The notes below the pieces were generated by a model. The model saw nothing but the letters and a program-made list of their open reading frames with translations. It searched no databases and was not told the DNA's origin. A program made the position numbers and the translations under genes. A stretch of DNA of 64,000 nucleotides from Ruminococcus bicirculans (ex Wegman et al. 2014) (GTDB taxonomy: Bacteria; Bacillota; Clostridia; Oscillospirales; Ruminococcaceae): the NCBI RefSeq assembly GCF_000723465.1, contig NZ_HF545616.1:1488001-1552000 (forward strand). Reading direction: 5' to 3'. Below, one piece after another: positions 17,734 to 27,500 of this stretch (positions are counted from its first letter, which is position 1; each line of letters opens with the position of its first letter).

Positions 17734-18405
17734 TTGAAACTTGAACATATAAACGTCAAAGAAGCCGTGAGATATATGGGAATGGGCAATAACAAGCCAG
17801 ACGAACGCACGGCTTTGTTGATAGATGAATGTGAAAAAGAGCTTTTGAAGGTCATTGAGCCTAAATTTGTGTACAGAGTGTTTGATGTCGCTCATAAAGA
17901 GAACGGTGTTGAGGTCATCGGTACTCCGTTGTTTCTTGGCGGCAATGATATATGCAGACACCTTGAGGGGTGCAGTAAATGCGTGCTTTTTGCAGCGACT
18001 ATTTCTTCGGGCGTTGATAGAAAGCTTCGTGCTTATGAAGCAGAGGATATGGCTAAAGCTATGATAGCGGATTGCCTTGCAAGTGCGGCTGTGGAGCAGG
18101 TATGCGATATAGTTGACAACACTGTGAAAGAAAAGCTCAGCGGATATAATCAGACATGGAGGTTTTCTCCTGGTTATGGCGATCTGCCTATCAGCGTTCA
18201 GAGAGTTTTTCTTGACGTACTCAATGCGCAGAAATTTATCGGGCTTAATGCAACTGAAAATAATATACTGACGCCGAGGAAGTCTGTTACGGCGATAATC
18301 GGATTGTCAAAAAATGAAATATCAAAGGGCAGACGTGGTTGTGCCTGCTGTAATATGAGGGAAGTCTGTCAATTCAGAAAAAGAGGAGATCATTGTGGAT
18401 TTTAG
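17734..18405 (+). CDS. Methionine synthase activation-domain protein
   Basis: This 223-residue protein resembles the C-terminal SAM-binding activation domain of MetH, which reductively methylates the cobalamin after it has been oxidised. Matching features are the GYGDLPISVQ segment, which corresponds to the S-adenosylmethionine-binding RxSPGYG region (here RFSPGYGDLP), and the nearby NILTPRKSVTAIIG. A cysteine-rich tail (GCACCNMREVC) is unusual for the classic domain but common in the free-standing form. The start is TTG with AGGTGA upstream. It overlaps the metH start by 11 bases, so the two proteins are probably made together and work as a split methionine synthase. Confidence 0.88.
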   Translation: MKLEHINVKEAVRYMGMGNNKPDERTALLIDECEKELLKVIEPKFVYRVFDVAHKENGVEVIGTPLFLGGNDICRHLEGCSKCVLFAATISSGVDRKLRAYEAEDMAKAMIADCLASAAVEQVCDIVDNTVKEKLSGYNQTWRFSPGYGDLPISVQRVFLDVLNAQKFIGLNATENNILTPRKSVTAIIGLSKNEISKGRRGCACCNMREVCQFRKRGDHCGF

Positions 18406-20761
18406 AACATTACTTAAAACAAAAGAATTTGTCATACTTGACGGAGCAATGGGTACGATGCTTCAGGCAAAGGGACTTGAAATGGGTGGCACTCCTGAAG
18501 CCCTTAACATAGACAAGCCTGATTGGCTGGTGGACATACACCGCCAGTATATAAACGCAGGCTCAGACATTGTTTACGCCAACACTTTCGGTGCAAACAG
18601 ACACAAGCTTGAAAAGTGCGGATATACTGTCCAGCAAGCTATCCCTGCGGCTATAAAAAATGCTAGAAAAGCCTGTGAGGGTACTGATACCCTTGTTGCT
18701 CTTGATATCGGACCTATCGGACAGCTTCTAGAGCCAACAGGAACGCTCACTTTTGAAGAAGCTTACGATATTTATAAGGAGCAGATACTTGCAGGAGCTG
18801 ACGCAGACCTTATCGTTTTTGAAACAATGACAGATCTCTATGAACTTAAAGCGGCTGTTCTTGCGGCAAAGGAACACAGCGATCTTCCTATAGTCTGCAC
18901 AATGACTTTTGAGGAAAATATGCGTACATTTACGGGCGTTGCCATAAGCTCCATGGCTTTGACTTTGGAGGGTCTGGGCGTTGACGCAATCGGTGTGAAC
19001 TGCTCATTAGGGCCAAAGGAGCTTTATCCTGTTGTGGAGGAGCTTTGCAAGTGGACAAATCTCCCTGTTGTAGTAAAGCCTAATGCAGGACTTCCTGACC
19101 CTGTTACAAATGAATATAACTGTTCCCCTGAAGATTTTGCAGAGTTTGCAGAAAAGCTTATCCCATTGGGAGTTAAGGTGCTTGGAGGTTGCTGTGGAAC
19201 TAACCCTGAGTATATCAAAAAGCTGGCTGAAATGCTCAAAGGCAAGAAGCACGTCAGCGTGCATAATGATATCCCTGCCGCTTGCTGTTCACCGACACAT
19301 ACTGTAGTTATAGACCAGCCAAGAATAATCGGCGAGCGTATCAATCCTACTGGCAAGAAGCGTTTTAAAGAAGCACTGCTTGCAAACGATATCGACTATA
19401 TTCTTGGTCAGGCTATCGAGCAGATACACGCAGGTGCGGATATTCTTGATGTAAATGTTGGTCTGCCGGGAATTGACGAAAAGAGTATGATGGTCAAGGC
19501 TGTAAAGTCTTTGCAGGGCGTTGTCGATGTGCCTTTGCAGGTGGATTCAACTATACCTGAGGTGCTTGAAGCGGCTCTGAGGGCTTATAATGGCAAGCCT
19601 ATCGTCAATTCTGTAAACGCTGAGGACAGCTCCATTGAAAATGTTCTTCCTCTTGTAAAGAAATATGGTGCGGCTGTGGTAGGTCTTACTCTCGATGAAA
19701 ACGGCATACCAAAGAGTGCTGACAAGAGATTTGAGCTTGCTAAAAAGATACTTGACAAGGCGCTTGAATACGGCATTAGAAAAGAAGATGTGTATATAGA
19801 TTGTCTTACTCTTACCGCTTCTGCGGAGCAGGAAAATGTTATGCAGACAGTAAATGCAGTGGAGCGAGTAAAGAACGAGCTTGGACTTAAAACAGTTCTC
19901 GGTGTATCGAATATCAGCTTTGGTCTGCCTAGCAGAGAGATAGTTAATCACAACTTTCTTATGATGGCGCTCACAAAGGGTCTTGACCTGCCGATAATGA
20001 ATCCTAATATTGATTCTATGACGGCAACTGTTCGTGCCTACAAGCTTCTGACAAACATTGATAAAAACTCTGTTGACTTTATTTCTCACTACGGTGGCGA
20101 GAAAAAAACTGCTCCTGCCGCAACAGGCGCAAAAGCTGAGATAGACTTGCCGTATGCTATCGAAAACGGTCTGAAGAAAGAAGCAGCTGACCTTACTGCA
20201 AAGCTTTTGCAGGAAACAGAAGCCATGAACATTGTCAACGATATGCTTATCCCGGCACTTGATAAGGCTGGTGCAGAATTTGAAAAGGGCAAGCTTTTCC
20301 TGCCGCAGCTTATCCAGACAGCAGGCACTGCACAGGCTTGCTTTGAGGTAATAAAAAATTACATTCTGTCAACGGGTGAAAAAAGCGTTTCTAAGGGCAA
20401 GATAATCCTTGCAACAGTAAAGGGCGATATCCACGATATCGGCAAGAACATTGTAAAGGTACTTCTTGAAAACTATGGTTATGACGTTATTGACCTTGGC
20501 AAGGACGTTGACTATCAGACAGTAGTTGATTGTGCAATAGAAAATGACGTACATCTTATCGGCCTTTCTGCGCTTATGACAACAACTCTTGTGAGCATGG
20601 AAAATACGGTTAAGCTTCTTCGTGAAAACAATGTTGACTGCAAGATAATAGTAGGCGGTGCGGTGGTAACGGCTGACTATGCAGAGCAGATAGGCGCTGA
20701 CTATTATGCAAAAGACGCAAAAGAGTCGGTAGATATCGCAAGAAAATTTTTCGGAAACTGA
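18395..20761 (+). CDS. metH: B12-dependent methionine synthase, short form lacking the activation domain
   Basis: This 788-residue enzyme transfers a methyl group from methyltetrahydrofolate to homocysteine through cobalamin. The homocysteine domain (about 1-290) has the zinc cysteines in GVNCSL (near residue 201) and GGCCGTNPE (about 264-267). The pterin domain starts at PRIIGERINPTGKK. The C-terminal B12 domain has the cobalamin-binding histidine in GDIHDIGKN (near residue 678). The activation domain found in E. coli MetH is absent; the preceding gene supplies it. Translation starts with GTG after AAGAGGAG. Confidence 0.95.
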   Translation: MDFRTLLKTKEFVILDGAMGTMLQAKGLEMGGTPEALNIDKPDWLVDIHRQYINAGSDIVYANTFGANRHKLEKCGYTVQQAIPAAIKNARKACEGTDTLVALDIGPIGQLLEPTGTLTFEEAYDIYKEQILAGADADLIVFETMTDLYELKAAVLAAKEHSDLPIVCTMTFEENMRTFTGVAISSMALTLEGLGVDAIGVNCSLGPKELYPVVEELCKWTNLPVVVKPNAGLPDPVTNEYNCSPEDFAEFAEKLIPLGVKVLGGCCGTNPEYIKKLAEMLKGKKHVSVHNDIPAACCSPTHTVVIDQPRIIGERINPTGKKRFKEALLANDIDYILGQAIEQIHAGADILDVNVGLPGIDEKSMMVKAVKSLQGVVDVPLQVDSTIPEVLEAALRAYNGKPIVNSVNAEDSSIENVLPLVKKYGAAVVGLTLDENGIPKSADKRFELAKKILDKALEYGIRKEDVYIDCLTLTASAEQENVMQTVNAVERVKNELGLKTVLGVSNISFGLPSREIVNHNFLMMALTKGLDLPIMNPNIDSMTATVRAYKLLTNIDKNSVDFISHYGGEKKTAPAATGAKAEIDLPYAIENGLKKEAADLTAKLLQETEAMNIVNDMLIPALDKAGAEFEKGKLFLPQLIQTAGTAQACFEVIKNYILSTGEKSVSKGKIILATVKGDIHDIGKNIVKVLLENYGYDVIDLGKDVDYQTVVDCAIENDVHLIGLSALMTTTLVSMENTVKLLRENNVDCKIIVGGAVVTADYAEQIGADYYAKDAKESVDIARKFFGN

Positions 20762-20774
20762 ATAAAATAACTAT

Positions 20775-20820
20775 GACCTCCCATAATCTGAACAACAGAT
20801 ATTTATGGGAGGCCATTTTT
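20775..20820 (+). terminator. Terminator after metH, overlapping the next gene's ribosome binding site
   Basis: CCTCCCATAA (20777-20786) pairs with TTATGGGAGG (20803-20812), with an inner stem of ATCTG and CAGAT and a five-base loop. A run of T (20816-20820) follows. The right arm contains GGGAGG, which is also the best ribosome binding site for the ATG at 20822. Confidence 0.8.
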
Positions 20821-20821
20821 A

Positions 20822-21058
20822 ATGAAAAAGTTTGTTACAGCTATCATCATTTCATTTGTCATTACAGTAAGCTCTGCAGGCATCAAAGCCGCTGCTTTTT
20901 CCTCATCAAACCTTGGGGCAGCATTCGTTTTGAGCAATGTTATGTCAGATGAAAAAAACGATAAAAATGGCAGTGGTATAACTGTCATAGACGGCAATAG
21001 GGAAGATATAAAGTTTACTTTTAAAATAGCCGAGATAATTAAAAGCCTTTTTAGTTAA
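20822..21058 (+). CDS. Small exported protein of unknown function
   Basis: This 78-residue protein starts with a typical signal peptide (MKKFVTAIIISFVITVSSAG, followed by an alanine-rich cleavage region near IKAAAFS). The mature part is about 50 residues, hydrophilic and lysine-rich, with no cysteines and no domain I recognise. GGGAGG at 20807-20812 is 9 bases upstream of the ATG but lies inside the metH terminator stem. There is no sigma-A promoter between the terminator and the gene. It may be expressed by readthrough only. It could be a real secreted peptide or a chance frame; the signal peptide and RBS favour a real gene. Confidence 0.6.
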   Translation: MKKFVTAIIISFVITVSSAGIKAAAFSSSNLGAAFVLSNVMSDEKNDKNGSGITVIDGNREDIKFTFKIAEIIKSLFS

Positions 21059-21093
21059 GTGTACATTTAATTGTACTTGTATCAAAAGTACGA

Positions 21094-21122
21094 TTGACTT
21101 TTGAGCCTTGCCGTGTTATTAT
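21094..21122 (+). promoter_or_regulatory. Sigma-A promoter of addBA
   Basis: TTGACT (21094-21099), a 17-base spacer and TATTAT (21117-21122), about 32 bases before the addB ATG. An imperfect hairpin (GTACTT with AAGTAC) lies just upstream. Confidence 0.7.
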
Positions 21123-21153
21123 ATAAATATCAATCATAACGGAGGCTCATTCA

Positions 21154-24100
21154 ATGGTAACAGTTATAAGCGGTGGCTCTCACAGTGGACGTGACAAAGT
21201 TTTCATAGATAAGATCAAGTCTGCTGTAAAAAACGGCGAGCAGGTCATGGTCATAATACCAGATCAGTTTTCTTTTGAATATGATAAAAAACTGTATGAA
21301 CACCTTGGTGCGGCAGATTTCAACGTCATACAGACTGCAGGCTTTAACCGTATCGCTGAGTTCACAGAGAAGCTTTATGGCGGTAGGGCAAAAGAAAATG
21401 CCGATGATAACGTCCGCACTATCCTTATGTATAAGGCTGTCAGACGTCTTAAGCAGACCAAGGATATCCGCTTTTATAAAAAGAGTCTTGAAAAGGGCAG
21501 TTTCTTAGCCGAACTTAACGAACTTGTGAGCCAGTTTCGTGAAAGCGGAATAACACCACAGGATCTAGCTCTTGCCGCTGAGAAGCAGAGCGGCTCTCTT
21601 GCCATGAAACTTTTTGATATCTCAAGGCTTTATGATTTTTACATGGATGAGCTTGAAAAAGCAGGAATGCAGGATACACTGTCTGCAATGGCAAGAAGTG
21701 TGGATCAGGTGAAGAAAAATGGATATTTCCGTGGAATGACAGTTTTTGTTGACGCTTTCAACGATTTTTCCTTTGACGAGCTTAAAATGCTCGACGCTTG
21801 TATCGCACAGTGCAAGAGTATAACGTTTTCTCTATGTATCGACAATGAAAGCATTAGAAGATATGCAAATCACCCTTTTGCTGATACTCTTAAAACGTTG
21901 CAACAGATAACAGATATTTCCGCTGATCATAATTACAAGGTCAACACGGTAGAGTGTCGTAACAGCTCATTTAGAGTCCCTGAACTTGAATATGTGAGCA
22001 AAGAGATTTACAACACCTGCAAAAAGCCATACGTCGGAAAGTGCGAAAATGTTTCTGTTATATCAGCAACGGATATTTACGAAGAAAGTGAATTTGTCAG
22101 TGGAAAGATATGGGAGCTTGTCAGAGAAAAAGGCTATAAATTCAGTGACATAGCTTTGCTTGCAAGAAACCTTAAAGATTGTGCTTCCGTTTTTGAGGGT
22201 ACGTTTGACAGATATGAGATACCATATTTTTCAGACTGCAGTGACAGTGTTTCTTCATCATCTCTGGTGAGGTATATGAACTCGCTTTTCAAGTGCTTGC
22301 TTTCAAGAAAGTATTCCACGGACAATATTTTGAAATACATAAAATCGCCACTTTTTCCAATGCTGAATATCGAGATATCAAATCTGGAAGACTATTGCAT
22401 ACGCTGGAGCGTTGAGGGTGATATGTGGCTCAGTGATTTTACTGTTGCAGGTGATCTTAGCGAAAAACAGCTTGAAAAAATAAATTGCTCAAGACGAAAG
22501 ATAATCGAGCCTTTTGAAGCATTTAAAAGCAAACTTGTTAAAGACGTTACAGCAGGGGAACTGTGCCGTGGACTTTATGATCTTCTTGGCAGCATTGAGC
22601 TTTCTCAGCAGACCTTTTCTGTAGTAAAAAAGGCAGGAACTTCGGATAACGGAACTCAGCTTGAAATGGCTAGAGGATTGAAACAACTTTGGAACTCTGT
22701 TCTTTCGGCTATCAAATCCGTCTATGACTGCATGAATGACGAAGTTATCTCCCTCAGACAGTTTTATGAGCTTTTCAAGCTCATGCTTTCGCAAATGAGT
22801 GTTTCACGTCCTCCGCAGAAACTTGACTGCGTAAGAATATGCGACCCGAGCCATTCAAGGCTTGAGGGCGTAAAGGCTGTCTTTCTTGTTGAGGTGAACG
22901 ACGGCATATTTCCTGCGTCTTTAAGCTCTGGTGGACTTATCACAGAAAATGAAAAAATGATATTAGAGGGAAGCGATATTCATATCTCACACAGCGCAAG
23001 AAAATCTTTTCAGACAGAGAAACTTGTGTGCTACAACGCTTTTACCCTTGCAGACGAAAAGCTCTATGTGCTTTATTCAGAATCTGACCTTGTAGGAGAA
23101 GCTCATCACCCCTCTGCACTTGTTTCCGAGCTTAACGGAATGTTCGGCAAAATCAATACCAAAGCTCAGGATATGGGGCTTGATTTTTACTGCACTTCTT
23201 TTAGGACAGCTTACTATAAATATATGGAACATTCCCGCGATAAAAACGCTACAATTTCTGCAATTAGGTCTGCGTTGGGGTTATCGCAGGAATATGCCGA
23301 GAAACTTATGCGAACAAAGAATCTTCATGAAAACGGTGACTATAAGCTTGAAGAAAAGACCGCAGAAAAACTTTTCATGTCAGAACAGCCTGCAAAGGTC
23401 TCGCCTACTCAGCTTGATACATATTATAAATGCCCGTTCAATTATTTCTGCAAGTATGGTCTTGGTCTTAAAACTGTCAGAAAGGCAGATATCGACGGGC
23501 TTAACAGGGGACTTATCATTCATCAGCTTCTTGAAAAGATAATGCGTAAAGATGATGACGGCACAGGCTTTGACAAGGCTTTCCTTACTCTCTCAGATGA
23601 TGAGATAAAAGAGTATATCCACAAAAACGTTACCGAATATATAAAGGAAAGCCTTGGTGGAATGTTCGGAAAATCTCCGTCATTTGTATTTTTACAGGAG
23701 CGTATGGAAAGCAATATCCTGCATATCATTCGTTTTATGCAGAATGAGCTTCTTCACTCAAAATTCAGACCTGCGCTTTTGGAATACAAAATAGACAAGT
23801 CCGAAGGAGAAGACAGACTTATCATAGACGTAAACGGCAGAGATAAGATAATCCTTACGGGAATTATCGACAGAGTTGACGTTTTCGAGGACGAGAACGG
23901 TGAAAAATATGTGAGAATAATCGACTATAAAACAGGCTCTATTGACCTTAAATATTCAATGCTCTACAATGGCCTTAATTTGCAGATGTTCGTGTATCTT
24001 ACCGCTTTACTTGAAACCAAAAATCCAGTGAATATAGACGGTGGATTGAAGCAGGCTGGTATCGTATACTACACGCTAGGAAACAAGCCTAAAACATACG

Positions 24101-24510
24101 AGCAGACAGCCGACGCTGACGTAGAAGAAGCCGAGAGCAGATCACGGCTAAACGCTTTCAAGCCTATAGGAAAAGTCGTGGATATAAAGGCTGTCACTGA
24201 AGCTTTCAGCTCAGAAGAAAATTACGCCTATGCGCCTTTTAAATATTCTAAAACCAACGGCATTTCAGGCACTATTCCAGACGGCTTTTTTACAAAGCTC
24301 AGAGAATTTGCTATAGGCAAAGTGGCGCAATTTGGTGAACAGCTTTGCCAGGGAAACATTCAGGCAAGACCTGTGGCGGAAGCCTGCAAGCACTGTGATT
24401 TTCACGATATCTGCGGCAGGATAAACCAAGAGGACGTTACAGACGTGAAAGACAGCGTTTATGAAGAAAAACTTATGGAAGAACTAACTGACAGAAAGGA
24501 GAAAAAATAA
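21154..24510 (+). CDS. addB: Helicase-nuclease subunit AddB
   Basis: This 1118-residue protein is the AddB subunit of the AddAB helicase-nuclease, which processes double-strand breaks for recombination. The C-terminal RecB-like nuclease has RIIDYKTGS. The four iron-sulfur cysteines are present in the usual places: Cys760 (YKCPFNYFCKYG) and Cys1078, Cys1081 and Cys1087 (CKHCDFHDIC). The N-terminal nucleotide-binding loop is degenerate: GGSHSGRDK stands where B. subtilis AddB has GRSGSGKTK, so the lysine and threonine are replaced by arginine and aspartate. ACGGAGG lies upstream of the ATG. It is followed at once by addA. Confidence 0.94.
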   Translation: MVTVISGGSHSGRDKVFIDKIKSAVKNGEQVMVIIPDQFSFEYDKKLYEHLGAADFNVIQTAGFNRIAEFTEKLYGGRAKENADDNVRTILMYKAVRRLKQTKDIRFYKKSLEKGSFLAELNELVSQFRESGITPQDLALAAEKQSGSLAMKLFDISRLYDFYMDELEKAGMQDTLSAMARSVDQVKKNGYFRGMTVFVDAFNDFSFDELKMLDACIAQCKSITFSLCIDNESIRRYANHPFADTLKTLQQITDISADHNYKVNTVECRNSSFRVPELEYVSKEIYNTCKKPYVGKCENVSVISATDIYEESEFVSGKIWELVREKGYKFSDIALLARNLKDCASVFEGTFDRYEIPYFSDCSDSVSSSSLVRYMNSLFKCLLSRKYSTDNILKYIKSPLFPMLNIEISNLEDYCIRWSVEGDMWLSDFTVAGDLSEKQLEKINCSRRKIIEPFEAFKSKLVKDVTAGELCRGLYDLLGSIELSQQTFSVVKKAGTSDNGTQLEMARGLKQLWNSVLSAIKSVYDCMNDEVISLRQFYELFKLMLSQMSVSRPPQKLDCVRICDPSHSRLEGVKAVFLVEVNDGIFPASLSSGGLITENEKMILEGSDIHISHSARKSFQTEKLVCYNAFTLADEKLYVLYSESDLVGEAHHPSALVSELNGMFGKINTKAQDMGLDFYCTSFRTAYYKYMEHSRDKNATISAIRSALGLSQEYAEKLMRTKNLHENGDYKLEEKTAEKLFMSEQPAKVSPTQLDTYYKCPFNYFCKYGLGLKTVRKADIDGLNRGLIIHQLLEKIMRKDDDGTGFDKAFLTLSDDEIKEYIHKNVTEYIKESLGGMFGKSPSFVFLQERMESNILHIIRFMQNELLHSKFRPALLEYKIDKSEGEDRLIIDVNGRDKIILTGIIDRVDVFEDENGEKYVRIIDYKTGSIDLKYSMLYNGLNLQMFVYLTALLETKNPVNIDGGLKQAGIVYYTLGNKPKTYEQTADADVEEAESRSRLNAFKPIGKVVDIKAVTEAFSSEENYAYAPFKYSKTNGISGTIPDGFFTKLREFAIGKVAQFGEQLCQGNIQARPVAEACKHCDFHDICGRINQEDVTDVKDSVYEEKLMEELTDRKEKK

Positions 24511-27500
24511 TTGGCTGATACAAAATGGACCAAAGAGCAGGAAAGAGCCATTAGTGACCGTGGCAAGGGCATTATAGTTTCAGCGGCGGCAGGAAGTGGA
24601 AAAACCACAGTGCTTATAGAACGAATGATACAACTTCTTTCTGATGAAAAAAATAAAATACCTGCCGACAGACTTCTTGCAGTAACATTCACAAAAGAAG
24701 CCGCTTCAAGCATGAAAGAAAAACTCAGCCGTGCTTTTGACGAACAGCTTCGCCGTGACCCTGAAAACAAGTGGTTGCTTAGTCAGCAAAATCTTATCCA
24801 GCTTGCGAGGATATCTACAATAAATTCTTTCTGTCTTGACCTTGTGAAAAGTAATCTCCATGAATTTGATTTTCAGGGCGGACTTGATATACTTGATGAC
24901 AGTGTGCAAAACCTTATTTTGCAGGAAGCTATCACGCAGGCCTATGAAAAGCTTTGTGAAGAAGATTATGAAAGCTACAAACTGCTGAAAAACGCTTTTG
25001 CGGATAAAACTCTCAATGAAATTACCGACAATCTTTATAAATTCATGCGTTCACTGCCGTTTCCTGAGCGTTGGATAGCAGAGGTACATAAAAACTTTAC
25101 TGATGATAAGATTTTTGACAGCTTTATAAAAGATAATATATGTGTAGCTCAAACAAAGCTGAAAGAAGCATTTTCAATGTATGAGGTTTTTGAAGAATAT
25201 GCCTGCCGTAAAGAGATAGAGGGCATACCTTTTATAAAACATATCAAAATGAATGAAACTGCCGACAGTGACAGAGAACTTCTTCATAGGTTAAGAAAGC
25301 TTCTTGAAAGCGGCGATATAGATACTATTGCTAAGTCAGATTGGAAATTCAGCACCATAAAAAGATTTCCCACGAACAAGGCTTTCAATGCATCACTTGA
25401 CGATGATATTCGCATTAGGTTCAAGGACAATTATGCCTTCTGTGCATCATATAGAAACAAATATAAAGATATCGTAGCTAAAATAACCGATATGTTCAAT
25501 AACACCAAACTAATCATGAAGGAAAATATGCTTGAATCTGGCAGAATATTTACTGTTCTGTGCAGGGTATGCGAAGATATAGACAAGATCTCACAAGAAA
25601 TGAAGCTTGAACGAAATGGCGTTACTTTTTCTGACGTTGAGATAATGGCGAGAGAATTGCTTGTAAAAGATACCGAGAATGGACCTGTTCGCACGGAGCT
25701 TTGCGAGGAAATTCGCAGAAACAGGCTATATGAGCTTATTTTCATAGACGAGTTTCAGGACGTGAATAATCTTCAGGAGCTTGTTTTCCGCTCGCTTTCT
25801 GATTCTGATAACTTGGATATCATGGGCAAAAATGTTTTTGTGGTTGGCGATATAAAGCAGGCTATATATCGTTTCAGACTCTCAAATCCTGAACTTTTCT
25901 GCAAAACGAGAAATGACGCTTCCGCACCTGAAAACAGCGAACAGCTCGAGGCTATCTTGCTAAGCAAGAATTTCAGAAGTCGTGAGTCTGTGGTTGATTT
26001 TGTAAATTTTCTGTTTCACTATCTTATGACACAGCACACAGGTCAGGTGGATTATGATAGAAATGAAGAACTTCGATACGGTGAACTTTATGATGAAAAT
26101 AACAAGCCTACAGAAATAATGCTCATACCTTTTGATAAGGACTACAAAAAGACAAATGGCTATTCTGTGGAGAACAAAGTAATAGCGCAAAAGATAAAGC
26201 ACATGCTTGAAAACGGTGAGGAAGTCAAAGATCATGGCTCTCTAAGACCGTGCCGTGCAGGAGATTTTTGTATACTTGTTCAAAAGAATGATGAAATTAC
26301 CCTTATGGCAAAAGCCCTTGAAGAAGTAGATCTGAAAGCATATTCTGAGGATACAAACGGATACATGAAGTCAAGAGAGATAACACTTGTGCTGAATATG
26401 CTCAGGGTAATTGACAATCCTATGAACGATATTGCAATGACAGCTATCATGATGTCGCCTATCATGGGATTTACACCTGATGAAATGGCGGCAGTAACAG
26501 AAAAGTCAAAGAAGCCTAACAGCAAACTGAAAGACCATATCTATCAGGTGGTAGCGGCGTCAGCTTCTGCTGAGGACAGCCACGAAAAGGAAGCTACCCA
26601 TATAAGCTTTAATAATAAAACATTGCAGGATAAGTGCATAGAGCTTAATAAGCTTATTAATTCCCTGCGTTATCTTTCAATGAGCATGGGTCTTGAACGG
26701 CTCATAAGAAAAATATACGACATGACCGACCTTATGGGGATCGTTTCGTTATATCTTGATTCTGATAAAAAGCGAGCAAACCTTCGTCTGCTTCTTGAAT
26801 ATGCTTCGTCCTATGAGCAAAATAGTCAGGAGGGCGTAACTGGTTTTCTAAGATATATCGACTCTGTGTCCTCAAATGAAAAAGCCTTTAAGCAGGCAAT
26901 GACGGTAACAGAGGGCTTAGATTCCGTTTACATAAAGACCTACCATGCTTCAAAAGGTCTTGAATATCCATTTGTATTTTTATGTCAGCTTGACATACCG
27001 CTTATAAAGAAAGACAAAGGTTACTGTTCACATAACAAGCTGGGCTTTGCTTTCAGTTTTATGGATAACAGCAAACTTATGAGAAAAACTTCACTTTACT
27101 ATGATAAGCTTTCAAAGGAATCAAAAGCAGAGGAAAAAAGTGAAAAACTCCGCCTGCTTTATGTTGGATGTACAAGAGCAAAAGAAAGACTTTTTGTAAG
27201 CTATGCACCGATTATTTACAGCAATACCACATATGAGAAGGTTATTGAACGTAAGGTGGGAATAGTTGACAGGCTTAGAAACATATACTCAAAGCAGGGA
27301 GATTCTCTTGAAAATGTTGTGGCGGACGCTGAAACGATGCTTGATTGGATAACAATCACGCTTGCACTTCACTCCACGGGTGATCAACTCACATCTTGGC
27401 TTGGTACTGATAATATAGCTGTCAGCGGGGACGAATACCCTGAGCCTGAGATAATATATAATGAATACGGCATTGAAAATACAGAGCCGACACAGGAAGA

